DNA from: Lachnospiraceae bacterium AB2028
GTDB lineage: Bacteria; Bacillota; Clostridia; Lachnospirales; Lachnospiraceae
NCBI GenBank assembly: GCA_000621425.1
Contig: KK211275.1
Location: 598,523 to 662,522 of the forward strand
Length of the DNA: 64,000 nucleotides
Direction: 5' to 3'
Position numbers and translations under genes: made by a program. Positions 20,865-30,031 of the stretch are shown here, piece by piece; positions within the stretch are counted from its first letter, which is position 1; each line of letters opens with the position of its first letter. The notes below the pieces were generated by a model. That model saw nothing but the letters and a program-made list of their open reading frames with translations. It searched no databases and had not been told where the DNA came from.

Positions 20865-22421
20865 TCATTCGTTAGCAAACACACCGTCAGCTACAACCTT
20901 CACATCATCCGGTAGTTCCGGCGATTCCTCTGCCCCTTTGTAACCGATCAGGACACCATCGCCTATAACAAGAAAATCCCCTGCGTTGGGATCGTTTTCC
21001 CATGCCTGGTACCAGGGCGTGTACGCAAAGGCTTTTTCGCCCACCTTTTTTACGCTGTTCGGGATAGAAACATTGCTTAAGCTGTCACAGTGATAAAATG
21101 CACCTTTCCCAATTTCAGTCACCCCATCAGGAATGGATATTTCCGTAAGCCTTGTCCTTGCAAAGGCAAATGCACCTATCTCAGTTATTCCAGACGGTAT
21201 GGTATATGATGTCAGTGTCTGATCAAGATAATGGGAATAATCAGCCGTTTCATTCGGATCAACAGCCGGCAGTTTGCTTCCGTCTGAAACCTCCATGTCG
21301 GAAGACATTATCACATAAGCCCTGTCCGATACTATTTCGCTGCTTCCAAGCAGCTCGCCATCCACATCATCATTGGTAAATGTATACAGTCCGTTGTCGC
21401 TGCTGTCATTATCATTTTCTGCAGTCAAATCAGCAGAACCTTCATCCGAGCCGTCTTCATCCGATGTTAAAAGCTGTCCCCGGCTGTCATCCGAAGTTTT
21501 TTCTTCAGGAACATTCACAAGCTGTGATGAATCATATGTATTAAAATCTCCGCATACATAACCTTTCTCAGATGCATAAGCAGCAGCTGAGGACATATCG
21601 GGGCAGTTAAAATAAAGCGTATCAGGGCATCCGTCAAAAGCAGTCTCATGAATATTACTAAGTGATAAAGGAAGTGTAACCTGCTTAAGGTTCTTGCAGT
21701 CCTTTGCCGCTCCCATGTTCAGTTTCGTTGTCGGAGTCTGAAAAACAAGATTTTCTAAGCTGTCACATGACGCCACTGCATAGTCCCCTATTTCAGGCAT
21801 TCCCGGAACTATCAGCTCTTTAAGATTATCGCAACCCCAGAAACTATAACGCTTAATTTCAGAAACAGTAGACGGTATCGTGTATGTCATATTGCGGCTA
21901 CCGGCAAAATACTGGTACATAACTGTTTTGTCTGCACTGAAAATACCGGAATCGCTGCATACATAATTTATATTTCCCTTATCCAGGGCAATATTCATCA
22001 GGCTGTCACAGTCGCTGAAAGTACCGCTGCCAAGATCATATAAGCCTTTTCCTATAGAAACATACGAAAGGGACGAACATCCCCAGAAAGCAGAGTCTTC
22101 TATTGTTGTGACACTGTCAGGAATCTTTACAGTCTTTAATGAACTGCAGTCCTTAAATGCAGCATAACCTATCGTGGTCACTCCATCAGGGATAGTAACG
22201 GACTCAAGGGTAGTATTTCCACAAAAGGCCTCTGAGCCTATGGTCTTTACCCCTGGAGGAATATTTACGCTGCTTTCATTACCTGTATAAGCAGACAGTA
22301 CCCCATCAGAGATATTAAGCCCGGCATCTGACGCTTTTGCACTGTATATGCCACCTAAAGACAGAACAAGAAGCAGAACTATGGCAGGAATTGCCGTTAT
22401 CACCAATATCCTTTTCTTCAT
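20865..22421 (-). CDS. Secreted BspA-type leucine-rich repeat protein
   Basis: A 518-residue secreted protein. It has a signal peptide (KKR, then a hydrophobic stretch ending near IYSAKASDAG). Two blocks of BspA/LRR_5 repeats follow, at about residues 40-285 and 400-510, recognised by recurring units such as TIGYAAFKDCSSLKTVKIPD. They are separated by an acidic Ser/Asp/Glu linker at about 300-385. It ends on a repeat with no cell-wall anchor or membrane helix, so it is probably released or held non-covalently. BspA-type repeats often serve adhesion. AGGAGG eight bases before the ATG at 22421 decides the start over a GTG three codons earlier. It lies 32 bases after the giant BspA gene. Confidence 0.9.
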   Translation of the reverse strand: MKKRILVITAIPAIVLLLVLSLGGIYSAKASDAGLNISDGVLSAYTGNESSVNIPPGVKTIGSEAFCGNTTLESVTIPDGVTTIGYAAFKDCSSLKTVKIPDSVTTIEDSAFWGCSSLSYVSIGKGLYDLGSGTFSDCDSLMNIALDKGNINYVCSDSGIFSADKTVMYQYFAGSRNMTYTIPSTVSEIKRYSFWGCDNLKELIVPGMPEIGDYAVASCDSLENLVFQTPTTKLNMGAAKDCKNLKQVTLPLSLSNIHETAFDGCPDTLYFNCPDMSSAAAYASEKGYVCGDFNTYDSSQLVNVPEEKTSDDSRGQLLTSDEDGSDEGSADLTAENDNDSSDNGLYTFTNDDVDGELLGSSEIVSDRAYVIMSSDMEVSDGSKLPAVDPNETADYSHYLDQTLTSYTIPSGITEIGAFAFARTRLTEISIPDGVTEIGKGAFYHCDSLSNVSIPNSVKKVGEKAFAYTPWYQAWENDPNAGDFLVIGDGVLIGYKGAEESPELPDDVKVVADGVFANE

Positions 22422-22453
22422 AGTTACCACCTCCTGTTCCTAATTATAATAAT

Positions 22454-25400
22454 TTATTTCTTCTTCTTTTTCGGCTTTCTGTCCTTCCACAGGAACAGTA
22501 CACACGACATGCTCACCATACCTGCTGACAGGAACCACTTAGGCGCTATGCCGTCACCTGTCTTCGGCGTGTCGTCCGCTGACCCTGCCTGCATATGCTG
22601 TGTATTTACAAATACAGAGTACGGCGAGAAGTGGGTAGCAGTAAACTTAATACAAGGAACACCGTCAATGGTTGTAAACTGAGCAGTCTTTTCTTCCATC
22701 TGACCGTTTATGACTACGCCCACTTTATTATTACCGGCATAGCTTACCATTTCGTCAGGTATAGGCAAGGTAATCGTTACTGCCAGGTTTTCGGTATTCT
22801 CTACCTTCATTGTACCAGTCTCATCATACAGCGAGATATCGAATGCAACAAACTTAACATAATCGAACTCATCACCGTACTTATTCCTGAGGGCCTGCTC
22901 TACCTCTGCATACGCAGCAGCAGAATCAGTTATCTTCAGCACAAAATTATCAGTAGATCCGGCAACTGTCGCAGAAGCAAGGTTCTTCTTATTATTGTCA
23001 ATTGTATCAGTAGTAACCCTTACTTCAGTATTGCCCTTACTAGCAGAATTATTGCTAGGGTTATCTTTTCCGCCGGTTCCCGGTGTAGCATTATTGGATG
23101 ATGAACCCGGAGTTGTCGTTCCTGCGCCTGCAGACTTATAGGTTGCTGTAACCTTAACATCGTGCGAAGGCATAATGAATGTGGTGGACACCGCCGTAGG
23201 ATCCGAAAATCCTATGTCGCTGTTAGATGTAGTCCACTTGTCAAATACCTTTCCGTCAGGTGGAGCGTATGCCGTTATTGTAACGACTTTTCCGACACCA
23301 TACTGGCCAGTTCCTGCACCGTTTTCAACAATCACATTAAAGCCCGCTCCGGCAGAAACAGATGCAGGATTACTCGAACTGCTTGCTGTAGAAGATGCTG
23401 TTGCGCGATTTGAAGGCGTTGCTGAAGCCGATGCAGCAGCAGAAGGATTTGTTTTATTTGACGCTTCCCGCGCCGCCGCTGTTGCTGTTGCATAAGCTGA
23501 CGCCTTAGTAGCTTCAGAAACAGCCTCCGCAAGATCCGCCAGATCACCTAAATTCTTGATAATATCAGCAGTAGCCGCTTCTGTTGCCTTTTCAAGCTCA
23601 TCAGATTCAAGCCTTACCGTTCCATCCGGATTGACATCAAAGATATCACCATAATCCTTGGCAATATCCGCCATCTCATTTTCAAGAGCCTTCATAGCGG
23701 CTGCAATAGGACCATAGTCTTCACTGTCAGGTGAAAGTTCATTGAAATCCTTAACCAGCTTATTGTACTTGCTTACAAGATCTTCAACAGCATCAACAGT
23801 CTCTGCCCTGTTTGCACTGGCAGGAGATGCCTTTGCCACTTCTTCCGCTGATTTTTTAAGTGCATCAGCATCCTGCTTGATATTGTCCTCAAGCGGAGTA
23901 GCTTTTTCTTCAAAGATAGCAATCCACTGACGATCTTCTGTAGCGTTATCCAGTCTTGAAGACTCCATGGGCGACCATGACGCAAACGCCCATCCATTAT
24001 GCGACGCAAGCTTAGGCGTAGGGTTATCCCGCGGATACTTATCGTCAGCACCGTTGGTTACCTTATGCTGTTCAAAAATGGTCATATCTTCGTTATAGAA
24101 AGTAAACCAATAATAGGTATCCAGATCTCCGACAACAGTAATATTGTTATAGCCGGCAGGATCATACGCAAGAGTCATCTTGCAGTCGGGATAAGTATGA
24201 ATTACTATCTCCTGCGCCGTCTTGTCAAAAGCAGTTTCAGATATGTTGGAATCACACGGCAGTTTAACCTCGAGATTCTTCGCACCGTCATCAAATGATT
24301 TTGTCTGAATATTCATACAGGTATCGGGCAGAAATACTTCCGTAAGATTATCACATTTATAAAAGCATTCCTGTGGAATCTTTGATACGCTTGTATCTGA
24401 AAGATCAGCCTTAGTAATACCATCACAATCCCTAAATGCAGAATCTGCAATTGAAGATACCTTGGCAAGATTCGGATCATTTGTTGTATTAACCCATCTG
24501 TCCTTGGCAGCACCGCTGACAACACCTCTTGACGGCAGACACTCTTTCAGTTCAAGATCTCCACCCTTATCTTCATAAATTATATAATTGTCATAGAGAT
24601 ATTTCGTGTTTCCGTTTGTTCCAACGCTGGCAAGAGCAGTACACCCCTGGAAAACATGCTCACCTAAGTCATCACAGTCCGCTGATATAATTACAGATTC
24701 AAGACGTTCGCACGAGTCAAAGCAATAATCCGGAATAGACTTAACACCAGGCATATTGATGGACTTAATCCAGTCATTACCTTTAACAGCATCAAACGAG
24801 CGGCCGGGTTCCTCCAAAAGAACCTCCGTACTCTCTGTTGAATAACCGGAAAACAAACCTGCATAGTATCCATCTTCGCAACCTGGCGTAGACACTCCCT
24901 TATAATTTACATTACCGTATACATCACGACGCTTGTTTCCGGCGCTGTCAATAGTCGTCCTATTCTTTAAACTTCCGTCAGGATATTCATCCTTATCATC
25001 ATCAACATAAATCCAGTTCTTCTTGTTATATGTTGTATTAGCAGAATTATTTTCAAGCCATGAAACAACATCCACAGACTCGATTGCCGCCGGCAGTTCC
25101 AGATATTTGGATGCGTTGATCTCATTCATCTGTTCAGTGGTAGGAGAACCAGCTTCAAAAGCAGTCCTTGTAGCCGCCGGCAAATCTTTGTAATGCGGGT
25201 AATCTATCAGAAGGTTTGTGTTCTTTACATTATCATGTATAACATAAAGATTATACGGCTCCTTCATTACATAACAAATATTAATGCTTTTACTATTGAT
25301 CTCATTTGAAGGATCCATCGCATACGAGAACGGCAGATATCCATCATCTATTTCGCCATGGAAATAAAGTTTGTTGCTACTCGTACTAAAAGCATCAGAG

Positions 25401-27922
25401 CCGATATAATTAAGTTTTGACACATCATTTGGTACATTCCAATAAACATGCTCCAGGTTAATGTCATTTTCAAATGCACCATTTCCTATAGATTCTACAG
25501 CTTCGCTTATAAAAATCCTTTTAAGATTTTTACAGTCTGCAAACGCATCATTTCCGATGGTTACAACGCCGTTTCCAAGATTAGCTTCAGTGAGACTCCC
25601 ACAGCCCTTGAAAACAGAATCACCTATCTCTGTTATAGAATCATCCGCTATCTCCAGCTTGACAATATAATTTTTGATACCTTTAAAGCAATCATCCCCC
25701 AGTGCCTTTATATCATAACCTGCAATTTCTGAAGGAACCTTAAGCGGATCAATTGGTGTAGCATTTCCAATAAACTCGCAGCTTACGATTTTAGCAGTGC
25801 CGGCACTCTCATCTATCTCCAGCTCATAGCGGTAAGGCGGTATACCAATCTCATAATGTTCGGTACTTCCATCGTAATAAATGTATGGCACATAGTCGCA
25901 TATGCTTGATACAGCCTTCCATGTACTCTTCCTGGGCCACGCAGGATCAGATGAACCCACAACATACTGGGGGCCGTAAACTGCAAGGTCCTCATTTATG
26001 ACATCCGTAAAGAGCCCGGGCGAAAACTTTACCTTGCTGTTATATGTAGTCAGCGTACCTTTTACGCCAAGGTATACGCGTTCAAGGCCTGAACAGCCAT
26101 GGAAAGTACCATTTGGAATGAACTCAACATCATTGGAGCCAAGTTCCTTTGACATATTCACTGTCTTAAGATTCTGACGTCCGGCAAGAATATAATCGCC
26201 CATTCTTGAACTAACAGTCTTCGTTTGATCATCAGCAACATCCGTAACAGAAAAGGAATATTTTTCATTGTTGATAACACTCTTATATTCGCCCAATTTT
26301 GCCGGAAAACTGAATTCTGAAAGGGAATCCGATCCGCCGGTGCCATCCTTAAGTGCAAAGCAAGCCGTTCCAAAGGCTATAGCATAGTCTTCCGGGAAAG
26401 TTACGCTGGTGAGTTTCGAATCGTTATAAAATGCATATTCACCTATGGTGCATCCGTGGTTTTCCGACATGTCAACGCGTTCAAGAACTTCACAGTCTGC
26501 GAAAGCACCGAAACCTATACTGGTGACACCTGTAGGAATCTTTATTTCTTTAAGAACCTTGCACCCTTTAAAAGCCTCTCTTCCTATGGTTTTTGTCTGG
26601 TTGTTAAGGGTTGCGGTGGTCAGATAAGTACAGTCCTTGAAAACCTCATTTCCTATAAAGGTAACGCTTTCAAGAGTAACTTCCTTCAGGAAAGAATCCT
26701 GAAAAGCATTGTCACCGATATATGCAACAGATCCACCGATTGTGATCCTGTCTACTTTTTCCGTCTCTTTAAAAGCCTCTTTTGCAATGGCCGTAACCAT
26801 TTTGTTACCAAGGTATCTAAATCCGTTGTCATCACAATTATTCGTACTTTCATACTTTGTGACAATATAAATGGTATCGCCGTTCGGTATCGTACCTGTA
26901 ATTTCCGAGCCTTCTTTTCCTGTATAGTATTCGCTTCCCTGTGCGGAATTTGTAAGCGGTGTAAGTGTATATCCGGACAATGAGCTGTTGTCCATTCCGT
27001 TATGGGTATCACAGTAGAATATGCGCTTTATCTCATCAGACATATCCGATCCCTTGCGCGAAAAAGCAGAGATAGACAGTTCGTTGAAAGTAGGAACATA
27101 AGTAGGATCATAACCCGGATCACTTTCGTGTGCAGCCCTCCACTCTGCCAATGCAGTGTCATAATTGTCTTCCCATGCCTCGTAATCATCCGAGAAATAC
27201 CTTCTGAGCTGGTTTACAAGAGCTGATGTGGCTGGATCATTGTCATAGGGGGATTTATCCAGATAAAAATCCTTAGTGTTGCAGGTAGATGTAAGCCATG
27301 AATTATAATTAGCCTCGGAAACATAGTCATAACCGGTAATGATATTTGTAGTAAGGTCCAGCGCCTCAACAGCATATGTGTCATTATAGTCGCTGACGAC
27401 AGCCTGGCTGGTCATACCATTAATGGTATCAATATAGAACTGATACTGCCACATAAGCACCCAGTTATTATTGATCTTAGCTATCTGATATGAATTATAC
27501 TTATTTGCATAATTTTGGGGATCAAGCTTAGCGTCAATATCCGACGTCACACCATTATTTCTTGCCTCATTTGCATCTGTTTCATAGTTAGGTCCCGGGC
27601 CCGTCTCTGAATTGTGATTTCCTGCCTGTATAACGCCTGACTTATCAGAAGGGATAGCCGCAACAAAAAGAGCACTGGCAAGCAGAATACCGCCAAGTGT
27701 CCTTCTTATGACCTTGCCATTGCTCACAGCCTTTACGGATTTCTTCTCAACCGTACTTTTGCTGCTTTTCGCAGTGTTTTCAGCCTTTGCGGCCGCAGCC
27801 TCTTTCTTTCTCTGTTCTTCTATCCGGGCAGACTGTGCCGATACCACCTTCGGCTTACCGGTACTAGTGTTGCTTCCTACCCTGCGTGTAGTCTGTCTGT
27901 TCTTTTCAGAATCTGAACGCAT
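22454..27922 (-). CDS. Giant BspA-type surface protein with PKTGD sorting signal
   Basis: An 1822-residue cell-surface protein. A long basic Ser/Thr/Ala-rich N-region (about 70 residues) precedes a hydrophobic signal/anchor segment (GGILLASALFVAAIP). BspA-type leucine-rich blocks occur at about 370-620, 730-840 and 1085-1250. An InlB-like repeat follows at about 1270-1345, a helical region at 1345-1480, an Ala/Ser/Thr linker and a second InlB-like repeat at about 1535-1605 (KVFDKW, ATYKSAG). The C-terminus is a cell-wall sorting signal: TPKTGDG, a hydrophobic span and a Lys-rich tail. The class B sortase gene directly upstream is the obvious partner. Probable role is adhesion to host or plant surfaces; that is inferred from the fold type. 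Confidence 0.92.
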   Translation of the reverse strand: MRSDSEKNRQTTRRVGSNTSTGKPKVVSAQSARIEEQRKKEAAAAKAENTAKSSKSTVEKKSVKAVSNGKVIRRTLGGILLASALFVAAIPSDKSGVIQAGNHNSETGPGPNYETDANEARNNGVTSDIDAKLDPQNYANKYNSYQIAKINNNWVLMWQYQFYIDTINGMTSQAVVSDYNDTYAVEALDLTTNIITGYDYVSEANYNSWLTSTCNTKDFYLDKSPYDNDPATSALVNQLRRYFSDDYEAWEDNYDTALAEWRAAHESDPGYDPTYVPTFNELSISAFSRKGSDMSDEIKRIFYCDTHNGMDNSSLSGYTLTPLTNSAQGSEYYTGKEGSEITGTIPNGDTIYIVTKYESTNNCDDNGFRYLGNKMVTAIAKEAFKETEKVDRITIGGSVAYIGDNAFQDSFLKEVTLESVTFIGNEVFKDCTYLTTATLNNQTKTIGREAFKGCKVLKEIKIPTGVTSIGFGAFADCEVLERVDMSENHGCTIGEYAFYNDSKLTSVTFPEDYAIAFGTACFALKDGTGGSDSLSEFSFPAKLGEYKSVINNEKYSFSVTDVADDQTKTVSSRMGDYILAGRQNLKTVNMSKELGSNDVEFIPNGTFHGCSGLERVYLGVKGTLTTYNSKVKFSPGLFTDVINEDLAVYGPQYVVGSSDPAWPRKSTWKAVSSICDYVPYIYYDGSTEHYEIGIPPYRYELEIDESAGTAKIVSCEFIGNATPIDPLKVPSEIAGYDIKALGDDCFKGIKNYIVKLEIADDSITEIGDSVFKGCGSLTEANLGNGVVTIGNDAFADCKNLKRIFISEAVESIGNGAFENDINLEHVYWNVPNDVSKLNYIGSDAFSTSSNKLYFHGEIDDGYLPFSYAMDPSNEINSKSINICYVMKEPYNLYVIHDNVKNTNLLIDYPHYKDLPAATRTAFEAGSPTTEQMNEINASKYLELPAAIESVDVVSWLENNSANTTYNKKNWIYVDDDKDEYPDGSLKNRTTIDSAGNKRRDVYGNVNYKGVSTPGCEDGYYAGLFSGYSTESTEVLLEEPGRSFDAVKGNDWIKSINMPGVKSIPDYCFDSCERLESVIISADCDDLGEHVFQGCTALASVGTNGNTKYLYDNYIIYEDKGGDLELKECLPSRGVVSGAAKDRWVNTTNDPNLAKVSSIADSAFRDCDGITKADLSDTSVSKIPQECFYKCDNLTEVFLPDTCMNIQTKSFDDGAKNLEVKLPCDSNISETAFDKTAQEIVIHTYPDCKMTLAYDPAGYNNITVVGDLDTYYWFTFYNEDMTIFEQHKVTNGADDKYPRDNPTPKLASHNGWAFASWSPMESSRLDNATEDRQWIAIFEEKATPLEDNIKQDADALKKSAEEVAKASPASANRAETVDAVEDLVSKYNKLVKDFNELSPDSEDYGPIAAAMKALENEMADIAKDYGDIFDVNPDGTVRLESDELEKATEAATADIIKNLGDLADLAEAVSEATKASAYATATAAAREASNKTNPSAAASASATPSNRATASSTASSSSNPASVSAGAGFNVIVENGAGTGQYGVGKVVTITAYAPPDGKVFDKWTTSNSDIGFSDPTAVSTTFIMPSHDVKVTATYKSAGAGTTTPGSSSNNATPGTGGKDNPSNNSASKGNTEVRVTTDTIDNNKKNLASATVAGSTDNFVLKITDSAAAYAEVEQALRNKYGDEFDYVKFVAFDISLYDETGTMKVENTENLAVTITLPIPDEMVSYAGNNKVGVVINGQMEEKTAQFTTIDGVPCIKFTATHFSPYSVFVNTQHMQAGSADDTPKTGDGIAPKWFLSAGMVSMSCVLFLWKDRKPKKKKK

Positions 27923-28105
27923 ATCTCATCCTCCATATTGCAGCGATGTAAACTGCCTGACATCTTTCCTACAAGCAATTTTCTCCTTATCTGCAAAACA
28001 GTTAATGCTCCTATATATTTTTATCGGCTATTATATCAGCAAGCTTTATAATTCTGCTCACATCAAAAATTCCGGAAATCAAAAGACTTCCGCATAATCA
28101 TCATA

Positions 28106-28134
28106 ATTATATCGTTTTATAGGGATTTCATCAA
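28106..28134 (-). promoter_or_regulatory. Promoter in the 233-base gap before the giant BspA gene
   Basis: On the minus strand TTGATG (28134-28129), a 17-base spacer and TATAAT (28111-28106) form a good vegetative promoter, giving a leader of about 175 bases. A second TATAAT at 28035-28030 has no good -35 box. So the surface proteins can be expressed apart from the sortase. The leader has no structure I recognise as a known riboswitch. Confidence 0.65.
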
Positions 28135-28155
28135 GAAAAATTATGTAAACATATT

Positions 28156-29148
28156 TCAACGAATCTTTTTAGCCACCACTACAAATCTTCCGTTCTCTTC
28201 CTGATAATCACAGGTAGAGAGGGTCAGCAGCTGGTCGCCATATACAGCTGTCACACCGGTATCATAGTAGCTTGCCGCCTTCATCTCATTCATATACGAA
28301 TTAAATTCCTCTTCGGAATCAGCATTTATGAACTGATAGTACTTAAAATTCACATCCATATCTTCATACACCCTGGACCTGAAGGCATACATGACCGCAT
28401 AGGTACCTGTTTCAAATATGGTGTCAAACTGTATCGTTGAATGCTTTTGGTAAAATTTTTCGGATTCATAGTCCGAAAGTGACGAAAACATCCTTCCACT
28501 GGTCAGATGATGACCGTAAATTATATAATTGTCACTCCCCTTAATCACATCACATCCACAGTCAAGGAACAGGCATCCCGCCTTATCATCCTTTCTGTCA
28601 AAGTTATGTGAAAGATAATAGGTATTATCCGTATACTGCATCACCGGATAATCAATTTTTGTATCAGGAATAGTTATCCAGCCGATTATGTCCTTATTTG
28701 AGTTGTAAAGGGTTTTATACTTGTCAAGGATATCAGGCCGCTCCACGTCTTCTTCATTGCTGATCCTGGCTACATAGCCGGTTTCCACATTGCTCATGGC
28801 ATCAGAACCGACCAGGTTCGATAGCTGATCCATCCTTCCGCCGTTTTTGTCAGCAGAGGCATAGTACCAGATAAAATACCCTATGCAGGCTACCGCCACC
28901 GAAGCAAAACCGAATATAAGAAGGTTCCTGCGGAACTTAATCCTTTTCATCTCCTTCTTTATCTGTTTCTGCATCGCCGGCGAATAGTCATTCAGATCCT
29001 TCTTCTCGTCAGAAGCCTTCTTTCTGCTGTCGGTATTGCGCACAGAGACACTGCCAGCCCCATTTTGGCCAGCTGTTGCCGCCCCGGACCTGTTAGTCCG
29101 TTCAGAACTGCGTGTATTCAGTTTTCTTCCGGTATTTCTGTCTGCCAT
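28156..29148 (-). CDS. srtB: Class B sortase
   Basis: Membrane cysteine transpeptidase that cleaves a sorting signal and attaches the protein to peptidoglycan. The 330-residue product has the catalytic His in YIIYGHHLTSG (near residue 213), the catalytic Cys313 in TLSTC and the Arg321 in NGRFVVV; DCGCDVIKGSDNY and the long helix between strands fit class B. One membrane helix at about residues 74-95 follows an unusually long, basic, Ser/Thr/Asn-rich cytoplasmic N-region. The giant protein with a PKTGD signal lies immediately downstream. The ATG lacks a Shine-Dalgarno sequence, and a TATAAA 11 bases upstream hints at a short or absent leader. Confidence 0.93.
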   Translation of the reverse strand: MADRNTGRKLNTRSSERTNRSGAATAGQNGAGSVSVRNTDSRKKASDEKKDLNDYSPAMQKQIKKEMKRIKFRRNLLIFGFASVAVACIGYFIWYYASADKNGGRMDQLSNLVGSDAMSNVETGYVARISNEEDVERPDILDKYKTLYNSNKDIIGWITIPDTKIDYPVMQYTDNTYYLSHNFDRKDDKAGCLFLDCGCDVIKGSDNYIIYGHHLTSGRMFSSLSDYESEKFYQKHSTIQFDTIFETGTYAVMYAFRSRVYEDMDVNFKYYQFINADSEEEFNSYMNEMKAASYYDTGVTAVYGDQLLTLSTCDYQEENGRFVVVAKKIR

Positions 29149-29218
29149 ATCATAATATTTTTATACAAAAATCTTACGAGTACGAATATTGTACTTTGGA
29201 TGTCTCAAATTTTCAAGA

Positions 29219-29233
29219 ATTATAGTGTATAAT
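29219..29233. promoter_or_regulatory. Closely packed divergent -10 boxes between sortase and AP2-like genes
   Basis: The plus strand has TATAAT at 29228-29233, ending six bases before the ATG of the AP2-like gene, which predicts transcription starting at or next to the ATG. The minus strand has TATAAT at 29224-29219, paired at 17 bases with TTGCTC inside the AP2-like coding start. The two boxes are three bases apart, so polymerase could serve only one direction at a time. The -35 element on the plus strand is weak. Confidence 0.5.
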
Positions 29234-29239
29234 TAATCT

Positions 29240-30031
29240 ATGAGCAAACCCGGTGTATATGAGACAACAAAAAAAGACGGAACCGCTTATTACCGCACCT
29301 CCCTTACAAGAAAGGGAAAACATATAAGCCTTGGCAGTTTCGATGACGAAGAAACAGCCCACAGGGCTTACCTTGACGCCTGCGCGCTTTTGGATGATCC
29401 GTCCATACAGATTATAGACTATTCCGATGAACACGCCCTTTCTTTTGACAAATGGGTAAGCCTCATTAACTTCCGGGACAACAGGATGTACATTTCAAAT
29501 CCTATATACATCCTAAAAAAAATGTTCAACTATTATATTTCCCCCACGGAAATACTCAAATTTGATGCAGACGAGCTTTTTTACTACTCGTCACACAAGA
29601 TCATGAAACGGGGCGGTCACTATTTCGTTGCTGATTACGGATTGCAGCTCAATATACGTAACCGTTACGGCATACGCAGCTACGCCGTTGAAGGCAGAGA
29701 CTACATCTTTCTTAATGGAGACATACTGGACTTCAGGTCAGCTAACCTCCAGGTAAACAACCGTTTTATCGGCGTCACCAAAGAAATCCATAAAGGAAAA
29801 ACCGTTTACCGCGCCAGAATACACATAAAGGGAAATTATATCATCGGAGATTACCCTGATGACATCACCGCTGCCATTGCATATAACAAGGCCGCAGACA
29901 TTCTTAATATCCGCGGCATAAAAAAGAATTATGCAAGAAACGATATTGCCGATATCAGCGAAAGCGACTACTGGCAGATCTACAAAGAAGTAAAGATATC
30001 AAAAGCAGTACGCACTTATCTCATGGAATAA
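29240..30031 (+). CDS. Double AP2-like domain protein with decayed HNH-type core
   Basis: A 263-residue probable DNA-binding protein. Residues 5-53 and 177-233 each match the AP2/ERF pattern: GVY/GVT, a Tyr-Arg-x-x-Ile strand, a glycine turn, LGSF or IGDY, and a helix with AYxxA. Between them, residues 152-175 read like the second half of an HNH homing-endonuclease motif (NGDILDFRSANLQV), but the catalytic Asp-His is Ile-Phe. AP2-HNH proteins are usually phage homing endonucleases; this one looks repurposed, perhaps as a regulator. It is on the opposite strand from its neighbours, has no Shine-Dalgarno site, and its 3' end overlaps the convergent GH25-like gene by 16 bases. Confidence 0.78.
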   Translation: MSKPGVYETTKKDGTAYYRTSLTRKGKHISLGSFDDEETAHRAYLDACALLDDPSIQIIDYSDEHALSFDKWVSLINFRDNRMYISNPIYILKKMFNYYISPTEILKFDADELFYYSSHKIMKRGGHYFVADYGLQLNIRNRYGIRSYAVEGRDYIFLNGDILDFRSANLQVNNRFIGVTKEIHKGKTVYRARIHIKGNYIIGDYPDDITAAIAYNKAADILNIRGIKKNYARNDIADISESDYWQIYKEVKISKAVRTYLME

